Positions 20,060-27,277 of a stretch of 38,059 bases of DNA are shown in pieces. This DNA comes from an uncultured Prevotellaceae bacterium. Lineage in GTDB: Bacteria > Bacteroidota > Bacteroidia > Bacteroidales > Bacteroidaceae. Within the stretch, counting starts at the first letter, position 1; each line of letters opens with the position of its first letter. The translations under genes and the position numbers were made by a program. The notes under the pieces were generated by a model. It was given only the letters and a program-made list of their open reading frames with translations. It searched no databases and was not told where the DNA came from. The stretch lies in assembly GCA_900318915.1 (NCBI GenBank), contig ONMI01000018.1:1-38059 (forward strand), given 5' to 3'.

Positions 20060-20105
20060 ACAAACATAGAGAGGCGTCCCGAGCGGGGCGCCTCTCTATG
20101 TTTGT
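20060..20105. terminator. Strong bidirectional hairpin terminator
   Basis: A 17-bp perfect stem (20060-20076 with 20089-20105, arm ACAAACATAGAGAGGCG) is extended inward by further G/C pairing around a short loop. It stands between two convergent transcription units. It lacks a long T-tract, but the arm ends in TTTGT/ACAAA on both strands. Confidence 0.8.
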
Positions 20106-20122
20106 GGGTTATGAGCGTGTCA

Positions 20123-20320
20123 CTATTCCTCCTCGTTGGGGTCATACCAAAGATTGTTCGAGGTGGGAGCCACCTCTTCGTCGTCGTCATTGCCGCCTAT
20201 GTATATGTCCTCATAGTCGGTCTTTCCCTCCACGGTCGAGAGGTCCACGCCGCACACATTGCCGTAGGCCGGCTTGAGTATTTCGGTCAGGGGGGTGGTA
20301 TAGATAGCTTTCTTTTTCAT
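20123..20320 (-). CDS. Small acidic protein coupled to the upstream secreted protein
   Basis: 65 residues from the ATG at 20320. Two upstream in-frame ATGs (20326 and 20335) exist, the latter overlapping the previous stop as TAATG. I prefer 20320 because a GGAGG Shine-Dalgarno (20329-20333) sits 8 nt before it, unusual for Bacteroidales, where such sites are rare. The N-terminus MKKKAIYTTPLTEIL resembles the many short Bacteroidales proteins that begin MKK-x-Y-x-x-P-x-x-E. The rest is acidic (EVDE-rich with a DDDEE run) and ends WYDPNEEE. There is no signal peptide or transmembrane segment. Function is unknown; a precursor peptide or a partner of the upstream secreted protein are both possible. 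Confidence 0.7.
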   Translation of the reverse strand: MKKKAIYTTPLTEILKPAYGNVCGVDLSTVEGKTDYEDIYIGGNDDDEEVAPTSNNLWYDPNEEE

Positions 20321-20334
20321 TGTCATTTCCTCCA

Positions 20335-22179
20335 TTACTTAATAATCACTTTTTCACCGTTCACGATATAGATGCCCTTGGGCAGATTCTCGGTCCGAGC
20401 GCCGTCCATGCGCATGCCGCTGATGTGGAAAATGCCCTGCTGTCTGTTCTGCGCGTCGTGGCGTGCGGGCAGCACGGTGATGCCCGATGTGCCCTCGTTG
20501 TCGTCGAATCCCATGGTCATGAATCCCACGTTGGCATCGTCGGTCGAGTAGAGTTTGAAGTAGCAGCGGTTCTGCGGAATGTCCACAGTCTTCTTCACGC
20601 GGTAGAAGTTGTAGGGCGACTTGCCGTCTGCTGCCTCCTCTTCCACGTAGCTGGAGCTGTTGGGGTCGTACTTGGCGTTGTAGCCGAAGTAGAGGTAAAT
20701 GTAGTCCACCTCGCCATTCTCGTCGGGTTCCATGGTGGTGGGTGCGAGCTGCATGCCGTCGTAGGTGCCCTTCATCGAGATGCAGGCATCAGGTCTTGTG
20801 CTGGCCCCGTCGTTGAAGGAGAGGGTGATGAGGTCGCTCTCGTTGCCGGTGGTCTCGGCGGTGGGTCCCATGGCCAGCGGCAGGTATTTGTCGGCCAGTA
20901 TCTCGTCGGCCTTGAAGAGATAGGGTTTGTTGGCCTCCATGGCGTCTACGGCCTTGAAGTGGAGCACATAGCGCGGATACTGCTCTATGGTGAGCTGGTC
21001 ATACTCCAGCACCCTCACGGCCGGTGTCACGCCGTCGGAAGCCGTTCCGAAAAATTCTGTCAGGTTGTCCACGTCGTAGGGCAGCACCATGGTAATCCAG
21101 TGGTCGGTCACATAGTGTTCTTTCTGCGGCATGGTTTCCATCACCCACACGATGGTGTTGGGCATGGTGGGAATCATGTCGTTGGCGTCGGCGGGATCCC
21201 AGGGCTGTGTCATTTCCTCGTCGTGGAAATACTCATAGGTGGCATAGTTCTTTTTGTCGACGAAGTAGAAGTCGACGGGTCTCTCCACCACATCCTTGTC
21301 GTAGAAGTAGCGGTCCACCACATTGTTGTAGTCGTGGCTCACGCGGTATTCCACGTGCCACACATTCTGGGCGTCCTTGGCGATGGTTCCGAAGAAGAGG
21401 CACCATGTTATCTTGTCCTTGCTGTAGTTGAGCACCGCGTGGCTGTCCCAATAGGCCGAGTTGTCCAGGTCGTGGGGTGTCACGATATAGGTTTCGCTGC
21501 TCATGTCGTGCAGTCCCAGCACCTTGGTGTTCACCGTGAGGTTGTCGTTGGGCTGCGGCAGTCCCAGCACGAACTGCTGAATATGATCCTTCTCATAGGT
21601 GGAGAGAAACAGTTGGAATCCCGGTTCCATCGGTTGCGCCAGCATGGTGGTGCCGGTATTGCTGCTGTTCACACCCAGCCAGGGGTTGGCGGCCACCTTG
21701 TTTTTCAGGTTCAGGCAGAATCCGTCGCCGTAGTAGGCCCATTTTCCCTCGTCGGTGTGTGTGCCCAGGTCGTTGATGATAGCCTTGATGTTGTTGCCCG
21801 TGGCATAGTAGTAGTACGGGTGGTTGTTGGCGTAGAAGGCCCTCAGCATGTACCACACCGTGATTTCGTCGTCGGAGAGGGCGAAGGGCGGTTCGAACAC
21901 ATAGTCCACATACACGGTGGCGTTCTCGGCCGGTGCGGTGGTTATCTCCTGTGTCAGCTGCTCGTCGCTGTAATACTTATAGGTAGTGTATGCACGCCAG
22001 AATCGCAGCGGCATATTGTCCTGCAGTCCGTCCCCGGCAGCCAGGCTGACTGTTTCGGTGATGGTTCGTCCGTCTACATGCGTCTTCAGGTTGTAAGTCA
22101 CATTGGCGGCGAACAAGTTCTGCACATGCAGCACCATCACCACGATGGATGCGAGCATCAGTTTAGCAAAATCATTCAT
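20335..22179 (-). CDS. Secreted protein with C-terminal export tag, unknown function
   Basis: 614 residues from the ATG at 22179. An in-frame TTG at 22206 would add KKLKKQKD and give a more typical basic n-region, so the start is uncertain. A hydrophobic signal segment (LMLASIVVMVLHVQNLFA) is followed by a beta-rich extracellular protein with no domain I can name. Repeated phrases such as Y-x-Y-Y-x-D-E-x-L/M-T-Q ('YKYYSDEQLTQ', 'YEYFHDEEMTQ') suggest two related modules (about residues 55 and 310). The C-terminus has FHISGMRMDGARTENLPKG and then IYIVNGEK, the tag shared with the LRR, giant and GLUG proteins. It is followed by a coupled small gene. Confidence 0.85.
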   Translation of the reverse strand: MNDFAKLMLASIVVMVLHVQNLFAANVTYNLKTHVDGRTITETVSLAAGDGLQDNMPLRFWRAYTTYKYYSDEQLTQEITTAPAENATVYVDYVFEPPFALSDDEITVWYMLRAFYANNHPYYYYATGNNIKAIINDLGTHTDEGKWAYYGDGFCLNLKNKVAANPWLGVNSSNTGTTMLAQPMEPGFQLFLSTYEKDHIQQFVLGLPQPNDNLTVNTKVLGLHDMSSETYIVTPHDLDNSAYWDSHAVLNYSKDKITWCLFFGTIAKDAQNVWHVEYRVSHDYNNVVDRYFYDKDVVERPVDFYFVDKKNYATYEYFHDEEMTQPWDPADANDMIPTMPNTIVWVMETMPQKEHYVTDHWITMVLPYDVDNLTEFFGTASDGVTPAVRVLEYDQLTIEQYPRYVLHFKAVDAMEANKPYLFKADEILADKYLPLAMGPTAETTGNESDLITLSFNDGASTRPDACISMKGTYDGMQLAPTTMEPDENGEVDYIYLYFGYNAKYDPNSSSYVEEEAADGKSPYNFYRVKKTVDIPQNRCYFKLYSTDDANVGFMTMGFDDNEGTSGITVLPARHDAQNRQQGIFHISGMRMDGARTENLPKGIYIVNGEKVIIK

Positions 22180-22293
22180 GTCCTTTTGTTTTTTTAGTTT
22201 TTTCAAAAAATTCAGTGTAGATAATTATCCTTTTGAGCTATGAGCTTAGTCTATAAATATGCCGAGATGCAGCTTATCTTATGCCAGATGATA

Positions 22294-22301
22294 CAAAAGT
22301 A
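22294..22301 (-). promoter_or_regulatory. Candidate -7 element for the secreted-protein gene
   Basis: TACTTTTG on the minus strand matches TAnnTTTG. It lies about 115 nt upstream of the ATG at 22179, leaving a leader of roughly 105 nt. No convincing TTG is seen 19-21 nt further upstream. Confidence 0.45.
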
Positions 22302-22861
22302 GGAAAAATTTTCCATATTAGCGGTCTCCCCACCGACTAAAAACTATAAAATCAATAGTTTTTAAGAAAAACCACATCTATTCGTCGTCAAATGATTTAC
22401 AATAGCGTCTATTACCGTTATTCATGTGCCGCTCCTCTGCTCACCACTCAAAAAAAATGTAAGATTTTGAAAAGATTTTGTATGATTTCTGTGCGCAGCA
22501 CACTCCCAATAATTTCAGCGCGCAGCGCGATTAATTTTTGAACCTAATTTTTGAACTTTTTCGTTAAGCCAAATGAGCAATGTCAAGCTCGCTTGAACAT
22601 TGCCATGGCGAGAAAAAGTAGAATGAAATTCAATAATTTCTCGCTCGAAGAGCGACCCCCAAAATAAGTATGCCGAAGGCGTACGCCCCAGATTTCAGCG
22701 CGCATCGCAATAGATTTTGAATCAGATTGTTGAAAGATTTCTCGCTCGTAGAGCGACTCCAAGAATAAATACATTTTTGAATAATTTTGAACCTAATTTT
22801 TGAATAATTTCCACGCGCAGCGTGCCGAGATAAATAGAAGTCCCGTCCGGGGCTTCGCCCA
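22302..22861. other. Gene-free AT-rich region with repeats
   Basis: I see no credible gene. The left part (22302-22440) looks plain. From 22440 onward the sequence alternates AT-rich phrases (TTTTGAA, AACCTAATTTTTGAA, AATAATTTC) with short GC-rich palindromes. Several phrases recur: TTTCAGCGCGCA at 22513 and 22694, TTTCTCGCTCG at 22637 and 22738, CCTAATTTTTGAA near 22541 and 22791. Confidence 0.7.
22490..22860. repeat. Cluster of seven C-GNA-G mini-hairpins
   Basis: Hairpins with triloops: 22490-22502 (loop GCA), 22518-22528 (GCA), 22641-22655 (GAA), 22668-22684 (GAA, one G-T wobble), 22742-22756 (GTA), 22812-22824 (GCA) and 22850-22860 (TTC on plus, GAA on minus). Stems are 4-7 bp and differ in sequence, yet each is closed by C-G and each loop fits GNA on one strand. 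A near miss at 22699-22709 has no GNA loop. Confidence 0.75.
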
Positions 22862-23113
22862 TCACACCCCCACCGCCATCGCATCCTCCATGTCACCATA
22901 CGCCTCCCACCATCGCTCCTCCAGACCATGCTCCTCGCCCCATTCATCCATAAGCTCCTGCATCCGGCCTTCCATGCCGTTTCCCACCATATAGAGCGGC
23001 ACTCTCCATTGCTCCATCACCTCAATTGTTAAGTCCAGCTGCCGCACATCCAGCCTCTCCACCGCATATCTGGCGGCCTCCTCAAACATTTTCATTCCAT
23101 CCATCTCTTTCAT
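22862..23113 (-). CDS. Small hypothetical protein divergent from HTH regulator
   Basis: 83 residues from the ATG at 23113; the frame is open further upstream but crosses a well-formed promoter, so the longer version is rejected. The sequence is helical and acidic, rich in Met, Glu and Trp (WGEEHGLEERWWEAYGD), with no signal peptide or membrane segment. I do not recognise a family. It is transcribed away from the HTH gene from a separate promoter. The stop is immediately beside the mini-hairpin at 22850-22860, which could stall or end transcription. Confidence 0.6.
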   Translation of the reverse strand: MKEMDGMKMFEEAARYAVERLDVRQLDLTIEVMEQWRVPLYMVGNGMEGRMQELMDEWGEEHGLEERWWEAYGDMEDAMAVGV

Positions 23114-23140
23114 TTTTAGTGTTTTAGGTCTTACTGAATG

Positions 23141-23171
23141 CAAAGGTAAAGCAATCAAACCACCCCCACAA
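23141..23171 (-). promoter_or_regulatory. Bacteroidetes-type promoter of the 83-aa gene
   Basis: On the minus strand, TTG (23171-23169) is followed after 20 nt by TACCTTTG (23148-23141). Both elements and the spacing match the Bacteroides sigma-ABfr consensus (TTTG, 19-21 nt, TAnnTTTG). The predicted leader is about 20 nt. Confidence 0.75.
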
Positions 23172-23204
23172 CCGACTAAAGATAGCATTTTATCCTTCCT
23201 TTCT

Positions 23205-23235
23205 TTTGCAGGATAACATTTTTTGTTTATATTTG
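23205..23235 (+). promoter_or_regulatory. Bacteroidetes-type promoter of the HTH gene and possibly the defence cassette
   Basis: TTTG at 23205-23208, a 19-nt spacer, then TATATTTG at 23228-23235: a full match to TTTG-N19-TAnnTTTG. It lies 27 nt before the ATG at 23263. It is back to back with the minus-strand promoter of the 83-aa gene. No other good promoter is evident before the methyltransferases, so it may drive the cassette. Confidence 0.78.
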
Positions 23236-23262
23236 TACACGAATTAACTAACCCAAGCAAGA

Positions 23263-23472
23263 ATGGCACGAAACACTTGTCAGAACCGCATTCGTGTGGT
23301 CCTGGCCGACAAGCGACTCACCAACCGATGGCTGGCCGAGCAGATGGGTGTAACGGAGATGACCGTCTCCCGCTGGCGCACCAACAAGATTCAGCCCTCC
23401 ATGGCCCAGTTTGTGGAAATCTCCCGCCTGCTGCAGGTCGACATCAAGGAACTGCTGGAGGTGGAGTTTTGA
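23263..23472 (+). CDS. XRE/Cro-CI-type HTH regulator
   Basis: 69 residues, essentially one helix-turn-helix domain: RIRVVLADKRLTNRWLAEQMGVTEMTVSRWRTNKIQPS is followed by a closing helix with LLQVDIKELLEVEF. The turn is at EQMGVTEMTVSRW, and there is no other domain. Small HTH proteins preceding methyltransferase genes often act as controllers that delay restriction until methylation is set up. That role here is inferred from position only, since a 48-nt gap and a 95-residue gene separate it from the 95-aa and methyltransferase genes. GC content resembles the host flank rather than the AT-rich cassette. Confidence 0.85.
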   Translation: MARNTCQNRIRVVLADKRLTNRWLAEQMGVTEMTVSRWRTNKIQPSMAQFVEISRLLQVDIKELLEVEF

Positions 23473-23520
23473 AATCGGCAGCAGCCGAATGCCTAGTAAT
23501 AGATAAAGCAAAAGCATATT

Positions 23521-23808
23521 ATGATGAAGAGATATAATGCCCAAAGCCACATCTGCACCACCGCCGATGTAGAGCAGTTCTTCCGTTTTTTGATAGAGGA
23601 GGAAAAAGTGAATTTTCATCCCGATGATAATTTCCATGACTATCTTGACATGGATACTCACCAGAAGTCGTTCTCTGATGCTGAGTGCGCCATTTACAAT
23701 CGTCTGATGAGCGAGTGTTTCGACGCTTGTGCGAAAGAAGGTGTAGAGATATATGGGATAGCCTTGGACGTTTTTAGCGAAAAGGTAGGATTTGCTGTAA
23801 ATATTTGA
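23521..23808 (+). CDS. Small conserved-looking protein ahead of the methyltransferases
   Basis: 95 residues (MMKRYNAQSHICTTADVEQF...). It is predicted to be alpha/beta, soluble and acidic, with the phrase VNFHPDDNFHDYL and a helix SDAECAIYNRLMSECFDAC. No signal peptide, DNA-binding or catalytic motif is visible. I have the impression that similar short proteins sit beside HTH genes in other Bacteroidales mobile regions, but I cannot name a family. It ends 55 nt before the methyltransferase ATG, so it is likely cotranscribed with the cassette. Confidence 0.65.
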   Translation: MMKRYNAQSHICTTADVEQFFRFLIEEEKVNFHPDDNFHDYLDMDTHQKSFSDAECAIYNRLMSECFDACAKEGVEIYGIALDVFSEKVGFAVNI

Positions 23809-23863
23809 TTTGTCTAAATTAGTATTGTTGCATCTGAATCGAATTCAGGCTTTATTAGAAGAA

Positions 23864-25078
23864 ATGAATAAAAAGCAATATACATTCATCGATTTGTTTG
23901 CTGGATGTGGGGGACTTTCTGAAGGATTTTACCGACAAGGATTCAAGGCACTTGCCCATGTAGAAATAGACCATTGGGCATGTGAAACATTGAGGTCAAG
24001 AATGCAATATTATGGATATAAAGATTATAATAAAGAAGTTATTGAGCAAGATATAACATCTGATGATATTCTTGAAAGTCTAGATAAAGCCATAAATGAT
24101 AGAACTGTTGATGTTATTATCGGTGGCCCTCCTTGTCAGGCGTATTCTACAGCTGGCAGGGTTAGGGATGGAAAAAAAATGGCGACAGACCCTCGTAATT
24201 ACCTTTTCGAAAGCTATGTGAAAATTTTGGAGCATTATTCTCCTAAGTTTTTTGTTTTCGAAAATGTAACAGGTCTTTTGTCTGCCAAAGTCCAAAACTC
24301 TCTCATCTTTCCCAAAATCTTAAAAGCTCTCGGTAATCGTTATAAAGTTATTGGAAATCCTGACGTGTTGGTTCATAATACAGCTGACTACGGTGTTCCG
24401 CAGCTTCGAAAGCGTGTTATAATCATTGGAGTAAGGAAAGATATTGATAAGGATGTGTTGCAACTTTACAAGGAAATTATTAAGACACATTGGAATCCAG
24501 AGACTCCAGAGGAAGAAAGGAAAGGACGTAAAAGATTTGTTGACGTCAAAGAAGCAATAGGTGATTTGCCTCCCGTAGAGCCAGGACAAGATGCATCTAC
24601 TGATGAATTTAACTATCAGTGTAATAATGAATTCCTTAAGAGGATAGGGCATAATGGCATTCATCCACTTATGGATCATATAGCAAGGAAACATAATGAT
24701 TTAGATAGAGAACGATTCCAAGTGATGATTCATAATCATTGGACTTTTGGACAACTAAGAAGAGAAATGCCGCAATATGAGCATGTTCATGCAAGGGTCT
24801 TTGATAATAGTTATGTTGTTCAATGGTGGGATTTACCATCTAAGACGATATTAGCTCATATTCATAAGGATGGTTTCCAGTTTATTCACCCTGATGAGAA
24901 ACAAAGGCGCACTTTTACTGTTAGGGAGGCTGCAAGGATTCAATCTTTCCCCGATGATTTTGAGTTTAAAGGTTCTAGAGGAGAGAAATACAAACAGATA
25001 GGTAACGCTGTGCCTCCTCTTTTTGCAGAGGCATTGGCAAAATCAGTGAAAAGGAATCTGGATGATTTAGAATTATGA
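23864..25078 (+). CDS. DNA (cytosine-5) methyltransferase 1
   Basis: 404 residues from the ATG at 23864. The frame is open to a TTG at 23810, one base after the previous stop, so a longer coupled form is possible. The C5-MTase motifs are in order: I FIDLFAGCGGLSEGF (residues 8-22), IV GGPPCQAYS with catalytic Cys 91, VI FVFENVTGL, VIII PQLRKRVIIIG, IX FTVREAARIQSFPD, X QIGNAVPPLFAEAL. Length fits a stand-alone enzyme with the target recognition region between VIII and IX. It transfers methyl from S-adenosylmethionine to C5 of cytosine. The stop overlaps the next methyltransferase start (ATGA). Base use is much AT-richer than in the flanks. Confidence 0.93.
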   Translation: MNKKQYTFIDLFAGCGGLSEGFYRQGFKALAHVEIDHWACETLRSRMQYYGYKDYNKEVIEQDITSDDILESLDKAINDRTVDVIIGGPPCQAYSTAGRVRDGKKMATDPRNYLFESYVKILEHYSPKFFVFENVTGLLSAKVQNSLIFPKILKALGNRYKVIGNPDVLVHNTADYGVPQLRKRVIIIGVRKDIDKDVLQLYKEIIKTHWNPETPEEERKGRKRFVDVKEAIGDLPPVEPGQDASTDEFNYQCNNEFLKRIGHNGIHPLMDHIARKHNDLDRERFQVMIHNHWTFGQLRREMPQYEHVHARVFDNSYVVQWWDLPSKTILAHIHKDGFQFIHPDEKQRRTFTVREAARIQSFPDDFEFKGSRGEKYKQIGNAVPPLFAEALAKSVKRNLDDLEL

Positions 25079-26580
25079 TATTTGAAAAAGTAACACAACT
25101 GATAAATAAAGAGGAATTTTTAGAAAAAATTCTGATATATATACGTTTGGTAGAAGTAATTGCTAAACGAGAAAGCCTTAATGTCAAGGAAATCTCTTTA
25201 CCTACAGAAGAAGCCATGTCGGAAATCCGAGATATGGGTATAATAGAAGGTAAAGAAGATATTGTGTTTCTGAAGAAAGTTTTAGGGAATAATTACACAC
25301 GATTTTTATCAGCAATTGAGTTTTATCTTTCTCATAAACAACTCTATGGAAATCAGTTAGATAAACTAAATAATAAAAAAAGAAAAGAACTTCAAGATAT
25401 TGAAGCAAATACCTCAAAGCCTAAAATGGTTGATTTCTTTGCAGGAGCTGGAGGTCTAAGTTGTGGCTTTACACAAGCCGGTTTTAAAGTCTGTTTTGCC
25501 AATGATTTTGAAGATGTTTGTATTAGGACATATCGATACAATCATCCAGAATTGCCATCAAAGAATGTTCTAAATGAGGATATTCGGAAGATTGTTTCCA
25601 AAATCAATGAATATGTTCCGGAGAATATCGACATTGTTGTTGGTGGACCGCCATGTCAAAGCTTTAGTAGTGCAAATCAACGGCGTATTATTGATGACCC
25701 ACGTAATGAACTTTACAAATATTATATAGAAGCAATCAAGAACATTTGTCCTAAGTTTGTTCTTATGGAAAATGTGAGAGGCATGATGTCCGTTGCTAAT
25801 CAGGTGGTTGAAGATTACAAATCAATTCGAGTTACTAAAGATGGCAAGGAGTACTCATATGATGTGTCTTTCCGATTGCTTAATGCGGTGAATTTTGGCG
25901 TAGCACAAAGCAGAGAACGCCTTATATATTTAGCTGTGCGCAATGACATAGCAGAATTAAAGGAGATTTCCCCTGAATTTCTATTCCAAGAAATAGAGAA
26001 AGTTAGTGAAAAGAATCCTCATTATAATCTTCAAGCCGCACTAGAATATATAAAGCCTTTGGAAGCTCCTCGTATAAAGGGTATGACAGAGGTTGATGAT
26101 GAGAAGACCGGAATGAAAATAGATTACAACTCCTTTGATAGTTGTGGCAATTCTTATTTGTCGACAATTAATCAACAGAGAGAAATCCCTTATTTATTCA
26201 ATCATAAAGCAAGATATTGTAGTGACGTTAATTTTGAAATATTTAGACGCCTTGATCAAGGCGATGATGCTACAAATCCCAAAATTGCAGATATAATGCC
26301 TTATTCTCGCAGGAATGGGGTATTCAAAGATAAATATTTCAAGCTTTATGCGGATAGACCATGTAGAACAATAACAGCCCATTTAAAAATGGATTGCCTT
26401 TCTCATATACATCCATATCAAATAAGAAGTTTAACACCGCGAGAGGCAGCGAGAGTGCAATCATTTCCAGATGACTATCTATTTTTAGGTCCATACCTTA
26501 AGACTTATATGCAAATAGGGAATGCTGTACCAGTTTTAATGGCAAAACAAATAGCAGAAATAATTAAAAAATATTTATAA
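25075..26580 (+). CDS. DNA (cytosine-5) methyltransferase 2 with N-terminal extension
   Basis: 501 residues. The first 110 or so are a helical, lysine-rich extension without an assignable domain. Then the C5-MTase core: motif I MVDFFAGAGGLSCGF (about 118-132), IV GGPPCQSFS with catalytic Cys 194, VI LMENVRGMM, VIII VAQSRERLIYLAV, IX LTPREAARVQSFPD, X QIGNAVPVLMAKQI. It overlaps the upstream methyltransferase by 4 nt and the downstream B3-like gene by 1 nt (TAATG). Two adjacent C5 enzymes are what an asymmetric recognition site needs, one per strand, as known for LlaJI. The two are clearly different in sequence, so this is not a recent duplication. Confidence 0.92.
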   Translation: MIFEKVTQLINKEEFLEKILIYIRLVEVIAKRESLNVKEISLPTEEAMSEIRDMGIIEGKEDIVFLKKVLGNNYTRFLSAIEFYLSHKQLYGNQLDKLNNKKRKELQDIEANTSKPKMVDFFAGAGGLSCGFTQAGFKVCFANDFEDVCIRTYRYNHPELPSKNVLNEDIRKIVSKINEYVPENIDIVVGGPPCQSFSSANQRRIIDDPRNELYKYYIEAIKNICPKFVLMENVRGMMSVANQVVEDYKSIRVTKDGKEYSYDVSFRLLNAVNFGVAQSRERLIYLAVRNDIAELKEISPEFLFQEIEKVSEKNPHYNLQAALEYIKPLEAPRIKGMTEVDDEKTGMKIDYNSFDSCGNSYLSTINQQREIPYLFNHKARYCSDVNFEIFRRLDQGDDATNPKIADIMPYSRRNGVFKDKYFKLYADRPCRTITAHLKMDCLSHIHPYQIRSLTPREAARVQSFPDDYLFLGPYLKTYMQIGNAVPVLMAKQIAEIIKKYL

Positions 26581-27266
26581 TGGAAGTTATTCAGTATATT
26601 CATAGATTAAATATGACAGAAGCTGGCTTGTCTGGGACAAAAGCCTTGTTTTTACGTGTTTCCACGGATGCCGTTCCTATGTTAGTCAAGTTTTGGGGTA
26701 TATCTAATCTTTCTCTAGACACGAACTATCCCATTGTCTTTAAAGACCAGCAAAGTTCAAAGGAATACACTTTGGTTTTAAGGAAATTTTCCAAGAATTC
26801 AAAGGAATTGAGAATAAACTCAATTGTTGACTATCTTCGGGATAAGAATATTGAGACTGGAGATGAAATAACTTTCACTCGAATTTCTAAAAATCCGGGT
26901 CATTACGAGTATTATATTTCAATGAAGAAAAATGATTCTGCACAATTTTGTTATGTAAGACCCAAAAAACTGTATGTTATTTTAAATAGGGAACTTTTGT
27001 CGTCACAGTCAGATAGAGGTCGTCTTGTTGTAACACATAACGGCAAGGACATCGAGTTGTCATATGAATTCGTGGAAAATAACACTCTGCGTGATGCTGC
27101 AACAACGATAGTTGGTGATTCTACTGCCAAAGCTTTATCTTTTGACTTATATGAGGTAAAATTAGGAAATAACTCTCCTAGGGTTAATATGTCATTGAAA
27201 AAGTCAGGTGACAAGTATATTGTAATCGAAGAGAAACGTTGGGAATTTCATGGGTTAAATAACTAA
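26580..27266 (+). CDS. Stand-alone B3/EcoRII-N-like DNA-recognition protein
   Basis: 228 residues. The N-terminal half carries LNMTEAGLSGTKALFLRVS (10-28), which resembles the N-terminal B3-like fold of EcoRII/BfiI-type enzymes (there N-D-x-G-x-T-G-S-H-Q). It is followed by strands EYTLVLRKF and ELRINSIVDYLRDK and the 'GDEITFTRI ... YYI' closure typical of that fold. The C-terminal half (about 125-228) is unassigned and has no nuclease motif that I can see. In LlaJI-type enzymes a B3 domain is fused to the N-terminus of the McrB-like R1 subunit and reads the target. Here it is a separate gene directly before a McrB-like gene, so I infer a specificity subunit. The family assignment is by eye and moderate. 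Confidence 0.62.
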   Translation: MEVIQYIHRLNMTEAGLSGTKALFLRVSTDAVPMLVKFWGISNLSLDTNYPIVFKDQQSSKEYTLVLRKFSKNSKELRINSIVDYLRDKNIETGDEITFTRISKNPGHYEYYISMKKNDSAQFCYVRPKKLYVILNRELLSSQSDRGRLVVTHNGKDIELSYEFVENNTLRDAATTIVGDSTAKALSFDLYEVKLGNNSPRVNMSLKKSGDKYIVIEEKRWEFHGLNN

Positions 27267-27277
27267 AAATAATCTTT

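Noticed and set aside
20320-22197. A 625-codon plus-strand frame across the secreted-protein gene
   Set aside because: Antisense to a gene with signal peptide and C-terminal tag; no domain and no promoter.
23810-23863. TTG start for methyltransferase 1, adding 18 residues
   Set aside because: C5 methyltransferases usually begin a few residues before motif I, as the ATG at 23864 does. The TTG is kept only as an alternative because it directly follows the upstream stop.
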